From contig QLUL01000039.1 of the NCBI GenBank assembly GCA_018725425.1, forward strand, positions 1 to 8,077: DNA of 8,077 nt, given 5' to 3'. This DNA is from Chloroflexota bacterium. GTDB taxonomy: Bacteria > Chloroflexota > Dehalococcoidia > SZUA-161 > SpSt-899. The notes below the pieces were generated by a model, which had not been told where the DNA came from, made no database searches, and was given only the letters and a program-made list of their open reading frames with translations. Shown here in pieces: positions 1 through 7,011 of the stretch. The position numbers were made by a program, and so were the translations under genes. How positions within the stretch are numbered: position 1 is the first letter of the stretch; each line of letters opens with the position of its first letter.

Positions 1-434
1 AGACAGACATTCTATTTAGGTTAAATACACTTCGGGCAGTGGTTGTTGATGTGCCAATGGATGCTAAATATGGCGACGAAGTCAGCAACTTAAAGATATC
101 TAAAATTATCGGGGAATTTTTTTTGAAGCACCTGCGGAATTTTTGTAAGCGTATTTTTTATAACTACTATCTTCGAGACATGTCACTCGCTTCAATCGAA
201 TTACCGGTTGGCTTGGTCTTGCTTGGATTTGGATCGATTTTTGGTGGATACCACTGGATCCATTCGGCACAAGCGGGCGTTCCCACACCAGCCGGCACAG
301 TAATGCTATCAGCTCTACCAATTCTTGCAGGGGTTCAGCTTCTACTGGGATTTGTTGGATACGACGTCTCTTCTGTACCCACTCGCCCTTTTCATAGGAA
401 TATCCGTAGGCTTGCCGCTAAAAAAGAAAGGTAA
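1..434 (+). CDS. Family 2 glycosyltransferase, C-terminal part (partial at left edge)
   Basis: The frame is open from base 3 to the TAA at 432-434, so the gene starts outside the window and the GTG at 39 is an internal codon. Family knowledge: such enzymes move an activated sugar onto polyprenyl phosphate at the cytoplasmic face of the inner membrane. What is visible is the end of the catalytic domain (DVPMDAKYGDEVSNLKIS), then a basic, aromatic juxtamembrane stretch with HLRNF, KRIFYNYYLRD and ASIELP, then two hydrophobic helices at about bases 203-260 and 298-360, and a short basic tail. This layout is that of GtrB/DPM1-like enzymes with two C-terminal membrane helices. The catalytic DxD motif is not in the window. 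It is 5 bases from the methyltransferase gene and first in the visible operon. Confident on family; sugar donor unknown. Confidence 0.85.
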   Translation, partial: TDILFRLNTLRAVVVDVPMDAKYGDEVSNLKISKIIGEFFLKHLRNFCKRIFYNYYLRDMSLASIELPVGLVLLGFGSIFGGYHWIHSAQAGVPTPAGTVMLSALPILAGVQLLLGFVGYDVSSVPTRPFHRNIRRLAAKKER

Positions 435-439
435 TTTGA

Positions 440-1231
440 ATGAGTTGGTTTGCTGATTTATTGAGGAATCCAAGCATCAAAAACGTTGACGTTGATGGGG
501 AGGACCGCTTGCGCGTGCATAGCAGTATTCTCGCTCAAAAGCCTGTATTGAAAGAGGTTTTCACTACTTTTCATCACACTTTTGAACGGCTCGACAAAAG
601 ATTCTTGTCGGGTACTGGCGCTCGTGTGGAGATCGGCGCGGGCGTGGCCCCTATCCGCGACTCTTATCCAGATGTGTTAGCTACCGACATCGTGGCTGGA
701 CTGGGACTCGACCATGTACTAGATGCGGAAAAAATGGATCTACAAGACGGGTCTGTGCGGGTACTCTTCGGACAGAACTGCTTCCATCACTTTCCACATC
801 CTTGTCTTTTTTTCCAAGAGCTTGAACGGGTGGTGACACCAGGCGGAGGAGCAATCCTCTTGGAGCCCTATCACGGGCCTTTCGCTGCTTTCCTGTTTCG
901 CCGGATGTTTCATACCGAGGGGTATGACAAAAAATTCCCCACCTGGGAAACACCGACCTCTGGACCGATGAACGGTGCAAATCAGGCTCTAAGTTATATT
1001 GTTTTTAAGCGTGATCGAGCTGAATTTGAGCGACGCTTTCCAAGCCTGCAAGTTGTTCATCAGGAAACATGCAGCAACTATCTGATGTATCTCTTCTCAG
1101 GTGGACTAAATTTTCGCCAGATATGGCCGGATTGGGCTGCTCATTTACTGTGGCTCATTCAGAAGCTGTTGTCTCCACTAGACCGTTGGTTAGCTTTGCA
1201 CCACGTCATAGTCATAAGGAAAAAGGTGTGA
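440..1231 (+). CDS. Class I SAM-dependent methyltransferase
   Basis: A 263-residue protein with a Rossmann-type methyltransferase core of the Methyltransf_11 kind. The SAM-binding motif I is VEIGAGVAP (residues 63-71), the acidic second-strand region is ATDI (81-84), LDAEKMDL (94-101) is the adenine-side loop, and PGGGAILLEPY (134-144) is the strand after helix D. The segment N113-C-F-H-H-F is typical of the motif IV region. No membrane segment is clear, although residues 230-245 are hydrophobic and the C-terminus is basic, which would permit membrane association. The ATG is preceded by AAAGAAAGG at 423-431, eight bases upstream. Its stop shares one base with the next start (TGATG at 1229-1233), so translation is probably coupled. 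Family assignment is firm; the target is not known. A sugar hydroxyl, amine or carboxyl on a lipid-linked intermediate is an inference from the neighbours. Confidence 0.88.
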   Translation: MSWFADLLRNPSIKNVDVDGEDRLRVHSSILAQKPVLKEVFTTFHHTFERLDKRFLSGTGARVEIGAGVAPIRDSYPDVLATDIVAGLGLDHVLDAEKMDLQDGSVRVLFGQNCFHHFPHPCLFFQELERVVTPGGGAILLEPYHGPFAAFLFRRMFHTEGYDKKFPTWETPTSGPMNGANQALSYIVFKRDRAEFERRFPSLQVVHQETCSNYLMYLFSGGLNFRQIWPDWAAHLLWLIQKLLSPLDRWLALHHVIVIRKKV

Positions 1232-1644
1232 TGCAATTCGTCCGCTACATGCTGGTTCAGGTGTTAGCTTATGGTTTAGACATGGGAGGATTCATTTTGC
1301 TTGTCTCTCATTTTGATATTGAACCGATCCCGGCCAACATGGTCAGCAAGATTTTGGCGGGGGTTTTCGCATTCGTCGCCCATCGACGTTTTACCTTTGG
1401 GGTGGCTGTGACTGGTACAAAGGTACTTCAGGGAAGGCGTTACTTCACACTTCTAGCGCTGAACATTCCCCTTTCTGCGCTGGTTCTAGGCGCTATGTTG
1501 TGGGTGATTCCAATGGCAGTTGCGGCCAAGTTCTTTGCTGACATGATTTACGTCGTACTTACCTACTGGTTGAGTAAGCGCTTTGTATTCATTGGCGGTG
1601 ACCCGGTGAAAAGTATCGTTGATATCGGCAGGTCTGAGCAATGA
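1231..1644 (+). CDS. GtrA-family membrane protein (putative lipid-linked sugar flippase)
   Basis: A 137-residue, very hydrophobic protein with four predicted membrane helices at about residues 7-27, 38-52, 71-93 and 96-116. Recognisable family marks are the opening FVRYMLVQVLAYGLD, HRRFTF (51-56) after helix 2, and LSKRFVF (114-120) after helix 4. GtrA proteins are thought to move polyprenyl-phosphate-linked sugars across the inner membrane. The frame is open upstream to 1069, but that stretch lies inside the methyltransferase gene and would give a long hydrophilic leader foreign to the family. ATG 1231 gives normal length, overlaps the previous stop by one base and has AAGGA at 1216-1220. 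GTG 1228 is a weaker alternative. The 3' end overlaps the next gene as ATGA (1641-1644). It sits between the enzymes that would make and use its substrate, supporting a flippase role. Confidence 0.88.
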   Translation: MQFVRYMLVQVLAYGLDMGGFILLVSHFDIEPIPANMVSKILAGVFAFVAHRRFTFGVAVTGTKVLQGRRYFTLLALNIPLSALVLGAMLWVIPMAVAAKFFADMIYVVLTYWLSKRFVFIGGDPVKSIVDIGRSEQ

Positions 1645-2909
1645 GGATTGCAATCACGGGAGCGACAGGCTACATCGGGCAGCGCCTGATCCATGCCGCG
1701 CGTCTGGCTGGTCACGAGGTGCTTGCCCTTTCCCGGCGACCTGTGATAGAGGCGGGGGTCGCGTGGCAGTTTTTTGAACTCGCCAATGCGACGCCACTGG
1801 CACTGCCAAGCGACATCGACGCTGTTTTACATCTTGCTGCTGAGACGCGGAATGCGGCTGGTCTGGATCTGACCGAACAGAAAGCTGCCCAGCTGCTTAT
1901 TGATGCCGCTGCTTCCGTTAGGGCAGCCTTTGTCTTCATGTCTAGTCAAACAGCTTGCGCGGATGCACCTACTGCTTATGGTCGAATCAAATGGAAGATT
2001 GAACGCGCGACGATTGAGGCGGGCGGTTTGGTCATCCGCCCCGGCCAAGTATACGGTGGACCAGAACACGGTCTGTTCGGTGTGCTTTGCACGGTGGTTC
2101 GGAATCTGCCAGTATTGCCTGCATTTGTTCCTGCACCTGCTGTACAGCCGGTACACGTTGATGATCTTGTCGTGGCGCTGCTTGCCTGCCTGGCTCGTGA
2201 GCCGTCATCAATTATAAGCGTGGCTGCTCCAGAGGGCATCAGCTTAACAGCATTCCTACGTGCTATTGCACGTGGACGGACCAGCCGTTGTCCTGTATTT
2301 ATTCCAGTCCCTGTGCTTCTATTACGCGTTACGGCTAGGTTACTTGGGTCAGGACTAAGCAGAAAATTAGGACTGGAACGGTTGCTTTCCCTATTTGCAC
2401 TACAGCACATGAACACGGCCGGTGATCTGCAGCACTTAGCACTGATGCTACGCCCACTGAGCTCAGGAATGCCCCGCTCCGGTCGCGGGCGGCGTGAACT
2501 CATCCGTGAAGGGCGCGTCCTTCTGACTTACGTGTTGCGAACGAAGCCTGCTGGCGCCTTGGTACAACGCTATGCACGAGCCGTCGAAACCCTCAGGATA
2601 AATCAGCCCTTGCAACTACCTGAGTTAGTCCTAAAGGCACCAGCCTTACTTGCACTACTCGATGGATCTAGAAATATCGATACAAATTTCCGATGTGAGC
2701 TCGACTGGCGCATCAACGCTGCGGTAATGCTAGCCGAGGCCAGTCCACAGGGTGCATCCCGTTTTCTCGACATCGATAACACGGGTTCATGCTTTCGGGG
2801 GACTGTGCTCATCGTACGAGCTTGTATGATGGAACTTAGTCGTCGTTTTATACGATTCTTACTTTGGCCTGTGTTGTCTAGGGTCGGGCGCAAAGGAGTG
2901 TATTGGTGA
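1641..2909 (+). CDS. NAD(P)-dependent epimerase/dehydratase (extended SDR) with C-terminal extension
   Basis: The N-terminal half is a clear extended short-chain dehydrogenase/reductase acting on a nucleotide- or lipid-linked sugar or similar substrate. The nucleotide-binding TGATGYIG is at residues 6-13, LHLAAE at 63-68, the catalytic serine region SSQTA at 101-105, and the Y-x3-K pair at Y113 and K117. RPGQVYGG (133-140) and HVDDL (172-176) are the usual substrate-side motifs. The fold should end near residue 280-290; the protein runs to 422. The extra 130-140 residues (RRELIREGRVLLTY, then a region with DWRIN and an amphipathic RRFIRFLLWPVL end) match no domain I can name. ATG 1641 overlaps the GtrA stop, with AGG eight bases upstream. 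The stop overlaps the start of the GMC gene, fitting a coupled redox pair. The exact reaction (epimerisation, dehydration or reduction) is unknown. Confidence 0.85.
   Translation: MRIAITGATGYIGQRLIHAARLAGHEVLALSRRPVIEAGVAWQFFELANATPLALPSDIDAVLHLAAETRNAAGLDLTEQKAAQLLIDAAASVRAAFVFMSSQTACADAPTAYGRIKWKIERATIEAGGLVIRPGQVYGGPEHGLFGVLCTVVRNLPVLPAFVPAPAVQPVHVDDLVVALLACLAREPSSIISVAAPEGISLTAFLRAIARGRTSRCPVFIPVPVLLLRVTARLLGSGLSRKLGLERLLSLFALQHMNTAGDLQHLALMLRPLSSGMPRSGRGRRELIREGRVLLTYVLRTKPAGALVQRYARAVETLRINQPLQLPELVLKAPALLALLDGSRNIDTNFRCELDWRINAAVMLAEASPQGASRFLDIDNTGSCFRGTVLIVRACMMELSRRFIRFLLWPVLSRVGRKGVYW
2892..2898 (+). promoter_or_regulatory. Ribosome binding site deciding the start of the GMC oxidoreductase gene
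   Basis: AAAGGAG is a strong Shine-Dalgarno match lying inside the last codons of the SDR gene. It is 7 bases from GTG 2906 but only 4 from TTG 2903, so GTG 2906 is the preferred start. That choice also gives a GTGA four-base overlap with the SDR stop at 2907-2909. Confidence 0.7.
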
Positions 2910-4513
2910 CTGGAACACAACCTGTCGATTTTGATGTGATCATCGTCGGAAGTGGACCGGCCGGCGTTTCGGCAGCATTTCCTCTTGTTGATGCTGGGTT
3001 GCGTGTGCTGATGGTAGATGGCGGACATGGCGCCCGGCTAGTTCCGCCGACTGGGCAGTATTTAAACGTTCGTAATCAAGATATTGGCAATTATGATTGG
3101 ATGATTGGGCAGAATTTTCACGCCTTGAGTCAAGCTGACGCAGTCTCGCCCAAGCTGCGCGTGCCAACGCATGCTGCAGTCTTCGAAGGCTTTGTGTCCG
3201 CCAACCGGATTGTGGCTGATAATTTTGTCGCTGTGGGCTCACTAGCACCAGGCGGTTTATCAAATGCCTGGGGCTGTGGTGTAGCGCGAATGACAGACAA
3301 AGAGCTTGCCTCGTTTCCATTGAAACCGTCTGAAATGTATACATCCTACGCTGCAGTTGCCAAACGAATTGGCGTGAGCGGCGGATACTGTGATGATCTT
3401 TCAGACTTCTTCGGGCTAGATGAATGGTCGCACGGTACTGTACCAATTGACAACCTGCAGAATAGTATGTTGATGCGCTATACAAGAAGCCGTAGCGCAT
3501 TGATGCAGAGTGGTTTTCAGTTGGGGCGAGCCCGGGTAGCCGTACTTACGACACCACAAACACAAACAGACCGCCAAGCGTGTAACCTTTGCGGGACTTG
3601 CTTGTGGGGCTGCGAGCGTCGTGCGCTTTATTCGGCAACGGATGATCTTCAGCGGTTGCATGGACGGCAAGGATTTTTCTACAGACCTGGTTTCTTGGTT
3701 GAACAAGTTGAGTCCCAAGGAAACTCAGTCGCCATCTCGGGGGTTGGAACTGATGGAGCAGGCGTGCTGCGCGCTCGGCGTGTACTCTTGGCAGCAGGGA
3801 CGTTGGCTTCAACTCGATTAGCGCTACAAGCCATCAACCACAGAAAACTAGTAGCTATGCAGTCATGCCCGACTGCAGCTTTTATGCTTTGGTTGCCCCG
3901 GCATCTTGGCCGTCGCCATGAGCCAGCATTCGGACTTGGTCAGCTTTCATTTACTCTCGATCTGGGCGCCGATATCCAAGCATTTGGATCGCTTTTCAAT
4001 ACAACAGGCATTCCCGTCTCCGAATTTGCTCGCCATGTACCTTTAGGAAAGCGTTATGGCGTTGATCTTCTAGCGAGTTTGTTAACATCCTGCGTGGTAG
4101 GAAATTTATTTCTTCCTGGATCATTGTCTAATGTAAGTCTCCAACTGGACGAGGATGACCAGCTCTTAATTTGGGGAGGTTACTCTGCTGAAGTTGAAAT
4201 GCTGATGAAAGAGGCTAGGCATAAATTACGTAATAGCTTTATAAAGCTTGGGGCATTATTGATGCCAATTAGTTTTAAGGTGGGAAGGCCTGGCACGGAC
4301 ATTCACTATGCGGCTTCCTTGCCGATGAGCGCGAAACCAGTTTTAGGTCAGACTGATCAATTTGGTGAGCTGATGGGAACTGCTGGTATTCATGTAGTAG
4401 ATGGAGCAAGTTTGTCTTATCTTCCGGCCAAATCTCATACTTTAACAATCATGGCTAATGCAGAAAGAATAGCTACGCATGTCGCTACAAACATGGTTTT
4501 GATCGATAACTGA
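2906..4513 (+). CDS. GMC-type FAD-dependent oxidoreductase with CxxCxxCxxxC motif
   Basis: A 535-residue flavoprotein from GTG 2906 (536 if TTG 2903 is used). DVIIVGSGPAGVSAA carries the FAD-binding G15-x-G17-x2-G20, with an acidic residue (D38) at the end of the second strand for the ribose. GGLSNAWGCG (about 117-125) is the GMC loop packing on the flavin. The C-terminal part has HYAASLPM (His467), VVDGAS (497-502) and KSHTLTIMANAERIA (His511), which carry the active-site His and second polar residue of GMC enzymes. Family knowledge: these oxidise alcohols with FAD, using oxygen or another acceptor. Unusual is C226-x2-C229-x2-C232-x3-C236, a ferredoxin-like spacing that classical GMC oxidases lack. 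It has no signal peptide or membrane helix, so is probably cytoplasmic or peripheral. It ends 10 bases before the GT-C gene. Substrate unknown; a sugar or lipid alcohol is inferred. Confidence 0.85.
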   Translation: MTGTQPVDFDVIIVGSGPAGVSAAFPLVDAGLRVLMVDGGHGARLVPPTGQYLNVRNQDIGNYDWMIGQNFHALSQADAVSPKLRVPTHAAVFEGFVSANRIVADNFVAVGSLAPGGLSNAWGCGVARMTDKELASFPLKPSEMYTSYAAVAKRIGVSGGYCDDLSDFFGLDEWSHGTVPIDNLQNSMLMRYTRSRSALMQSGFQLGRARVAVLTTPQTQTDRQACNLCGTCLWGCERRALYSATDDLQRLHGRQGFFYRPGFLVEQVESQGNSVAISGVGTDGAGVLRARRVLLAAGTLASTRLALQAINHRKLVAMQSCPTAAFMLWLPRHLGRRHEPAFGLGQLSFTLDLGADIQAFGSLFNTTGIPVSEFARHVPLGKRYGVDLLASLLTSCVVGNLFLPGSLSNVSLQLDEDDQLLIWGGYSAEVEMLMKEARHKLRNSFIKLGALLMPISFKVGRPGTDIHYAASLPMSAKPVLGQTDQFGELMGTAGIHVVDGASLSYLPAKSHTLTIMANAERIATHVATNMVLIDN

Positions 4514-4517
4514 GGAG
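4512..4517 (+). promoter_or_regulatory. Ribosome binding site supporting a TTG start
   Basis: GAGGAG overlaps the TGA stop of the GMC gene (4511-4513) and ends 6 bases before TTG 4524. No ATG or GTG in that frame lies between this site and the first membrane helix, so the TTG is the natural start of the GT-C gene. Confidence 0.6.
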
Positions 4518-4523
4518 TGGAAA

Positions 4524-6974
4524 TTGCTTAAACGTCTTTCTTTTAATGGAATTGAAGATCACTATAAGTTGCCTATCGTTTCATTATGTTTTTTGATTTC
4601 TGTTTGTTTGAATTTATTTTTTACCCAAGGATCGGTTGCATTTGATGCTTTGGCTTGGACCTGCACAGTGGCCCTAGTGGGGGCGGTTCTTGGTTCGACT
4701 CTTCCCCGATCGGCACACTCGTACTTACTTTTTGTAGTTCTGGGTACTCTCGTCATCGGAATTGGGTTTTTCGAGTCCGCTTCGGTCATATTGTGGCTAG
4801 CGAGTTCTTGGAGCCTAGGCGTATTGGTACTTCGGAGGTTGCACTCAAAAGAAGATCTTTCGCTCATTAGCCCCACAGAAGCTATATTGATAGGCGCAGC
4901 AATTTGGCTAGCCATATGGGGTGTGATGCTGCACTTTGAGGTTAATTTTCAATCGCTGCACATTGTTCTTTGCTTATTGCCTTGCTTTCTCATTCTTGGT
5001 CAAAAGTCAACCATTCACAACGAATTGCATTCTAGGTTAAGGGCAGCAGATGATTGGATGCGATCAATACCCTTCTGGTCATGGGTTGGGGGCTTGATCG
5101 TGGTTAGTTGGGTTTTTCGCTGGGCTAGCTTTCCGTCTATGGGCTTTGACGATCATGTCCTTCATCTGAGAATTTGGACTGAACTCCTGACGTCGCACCG
5201 CTATTCCTTTGATATCTCTACTCAAATTTGGGCTGTTGCACCATTTACGGTCAGTCTGCTTCATGCGGGTTTATCACTGATGGCCGGTGGTGATGCGCGA
5301 AGCGCAATGAACCTTTGTTTGGCAATTCTCCTGTTATTATTAATGACAGGAATTTTGCGCAGATTGAACATGCCAGTGTGGGCACAGTGGTTATTGATAG
5401 TGCTCATGGCGACCACCCCGATGCTGGGAAATTTGCTTCTCACTTTGCAAACCGAGCTGGCTCTTGCAGTGATAACGGTGGCAGGTATGCGCCTTGTGAT
5501 GGATGCTAGTGGAGGTTGGCGTGGTCAGCATGTACTGGGGGTACTTTCATGTGCCGCTTTGCTCGCCAGCATAAAGTTGCCAGGTGCCGTTCTTGGCGTC
5601 ACACTGCTTGCTGCTTTGGCAGTCCGTTGGTGGAGCCAGCGTGAAGCAACATCGCTAACTGGCCATATGTTGCGCTGGCCAGCACTTTTGCTTCTCATCC
5701 CTCTGGGGTTTGTTGCTCTTCATTCATATGGGGTAGCATGGAAACTCACTGGAAATCCAGTTTTCCCCCTCTTTAACGGAATTTTTCTTTCGCCATATTT
5801 TGAGCCTATAAATTTCAGCGATCCTCGATGGATCCATGGCTTCAGTTTTGCGAGTTATGTAAGAGCTTTCTTTCACACATCAGAGTTCTTTGAATCAGGT
5901 AACTACACTGCAGGCTGGCAATACCTGATCATGCTACCAATTGCATTATTGGCACTGCTGCGATCACGAACGCCAAGTGTACTCCGAATTATACTGATTC
6001 CGCTTCTTGGCTTTGGGTTGGTCATGTTTGCCGCGACTCAGTATTGGCGCTACTTGTTTCCAGTTATGCCACTGGCTGTGGTTCTTATTGGGTCGCTTTT
6101 TATTCAAGAAAAACCTGCGATTCGAACTGTGGCTTCTATTCTTTCTCTTGCTTGTATAGCTGCTAATCTCTTGTTTTTCACTAGAGTTAGCTGGATGATG
6201 AATTCTCCACCTGGGCTGGCATTTACACCAGATGGGAAAGAGACGTTGATCAGCCTGTATGCGCCCGCATCTCTTCTTACGAAACGGGTAAATCAACTAG
6301 CGCCAGGATCCCGAGTTCTATATTCGCCTAATACGCCTTACGGTGCAACGCTACATGGAATACCTGTATACCGATATTGGTATCAACCATTCCGCTACAA
6401 GGCGCTTAATTCTGTGAATGACTTGGATGGGTTGAGAGATTTTATATCGAAAGAAAAGATTGATTTTTCAATCTTGGAAATGACTGTTACTTCAGATTTA
6501 CAAGATGTTTTGCTGCGCGAGTTTATGTCGAAGTTCGGATATGTAGAGGGTCAATCAAATAATTTTTTACTGTATAGGATTAGCGGTATGCCTGTTAAGT
6601 ATCTGAAAGTTTTCGAATTACAGAAATCTGAAGGAATGGCGCCAGGCAAGATCGATTTTATGCTTCCGGTGACAGGGGAGGGTGTTACGGCGTCCACAGA
6701 CGGCAAAGAGCTTGCGGTTATACCTACTCATTCAGCAAGGCAGGCTCGCTATAAAGTTGATTTCACCTGTCTATCAAATATTGGTTATTTTGTTGCCCAG
6801 ATCAACTGGGACAAGGGGCCTCCTTATTACCGTCTTGTTGCTTGTGAGTCAAAAAGTGTCACTTTTGTTGAGGCTATTCCGATACCAATTGGCGCAATTC
6901 ATGGGCTAATTTATGTTAAATCTAGAGAGACATCGTCAATCCAGGTTAAGAATATTACAGTGGAAGTAAATTGA
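4524..6974 (+). CDS. Large polytopic membrane protein, probable GT-C (ArnT/GT39-like) glycosyltransferase
   Basis: An 816-residue protein with roughly 16-18 hydrophobic segments between residues 15 and 553, then a mostly soluble C-terminal domain of about 260 residues. GT-C enzymes take a sugar from polyprenyl phosphate and transfer it on the periplasmic side. Supporting marks are the acidic FDDH (208-211) in the loop just after the helix at 185-200, where GT-C enzymes keep catalytic or metal-binding acids; KLTGNPVFPLFN (407-418), a loop signature seen in ArnT-like proteins; and YWRYLFPVMPL (507-517) before a late helix. Start is TTG 4524 with GAGGAG upstream. It is last in the operon, where the transferase of a GtrA/GtrB system would fit. 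Codon use looks more AT-rich than the SDR gene. The C-terminal domain is unrecognised. An oligosaccharide polymerase or ligase is the main alternative. Confidence 0.7.
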   Translation: MLKRLSFNGIEDHYKLPIVSLCFLISVCLNLFFTQGSVAFDALAWTCTVALVGAVLGSTLPRSAHSYLLFVVLGTLVIGIGFFESASVILWLASSWSLGVLVLRRLHSKEDLSLISPTEAILIGAAIWLAIWGVMLHFEVNFQSLHIVLCLLPCFLILGQKSTIHNELHSRLRAADDWMRSIPFWSWVGGLIVVSWVFRWASFPSMGFDDHVLHLRIWTELLTSHRYSFDISTQIWAVAPFTVSLLHAGLSLMAGGDARSAMNLCLAILLLLLMTGILRRLNMPVWAQWLLIVLMATTPMLGNLLLTLQTELALAVITVAGMRLVMDASGGWRGQHVLGVLSCAALLASIKLPGAVLGVTLLAALAVRWWSQREATSLTGHMLRWPALLLLIPLGFVALHSYGVAWKLTGNPVFPLFNGIFLSPYFEPINFSDPRWIHGFSFASYVRAFFHTSEFFESGNYTAGWQYLIMLPIALLALLRSRTPSVLRIILIPLLGFGLVMFAATQYWRYLFPVMPLAVVLIGSLFIQEKPAIRTVASILSLACIAANLLFFTRVSWMMNSPPGLAFTPDGKETLISLYAPASLLTKRVNQLAPGSRVLYSPNTPYGATLHGIPVYRYWYQPFRYKALNSVNDLDGLRDFISKEKIDFSILEMTVTSDLQDVLLREFMSKFGYVEGQSNNFLLYRISGMPVKYLKVFELQKSEGMAPGKIDFMLPVTGEGVTASTDGKELAVIPTHSARQARYKVDFTCLSNIGYFVAQINWDKGPPYYRLVACESKSVTFVEAIPIPIGAIHGLIYVKSRETSSIQVKNITVEVN

Positions 6975-6981
6975 TCAATTT
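6968..6981. repeat. 14-base perfect palindrome across the operon's last stop codon
   Basis: AAATTGATCAATTT reads the same on both strands and contains the TGA stop at 6972-6974. As RNA it could form only a weak five-pair AT stem around GATC and has no following T-run, so I do not call it a terminator. A protein-binding site or chance are both possible. Confidence 0.5.
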
Positions 6982-7011
6982 GTGTCATACGTGATTTTAA
7001 CAAGAGCCTAA

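Noticed and set aside
39..41. GTG 39 as the true start of the first gene
   Set aside because: The frame is open to the window edge and the preceding residues (ILFRLNTLRAVV) fit the same glycosyltransferase domain.
1069..1230. An upstream extension of the GtrA gene starting at ATG 1069
   Set aside because: It overlaps the methyltransferase 3' end, adds a hydrophilic leader not typical of GtrA proteins, and the overlap start at 1231 gives the normal family length.
1976..2503. Minus-strand 175-codon open frame inside the SDR gene
   Set aside because: It is Ser/Arg/Thr-rich low-order sequence with no recognisable motif, opposite a gene with clear SDR motifs.
2903..2905. TTG 2903 as the start of the GMC oxidoreductase
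   Set aside because: It is only 4 bases from AAAGGAG; GTG 2906 has better spacing and makes a GTGA overlap with the upstream stop.
2940..3500. Minus-strand 186-codon open frame opposite the GMC gene
   Set aside because: It is rich in Arg, Gln and Ser with no domain pattern, and the plus strand carries unambiguous FAD-binding motifs.
6975..7011. Operon terminator
   Set aside because: No GC-rich stem followed by a T-run is present; only the weak AT palindrome at 6968-6981 and scattered T residues.
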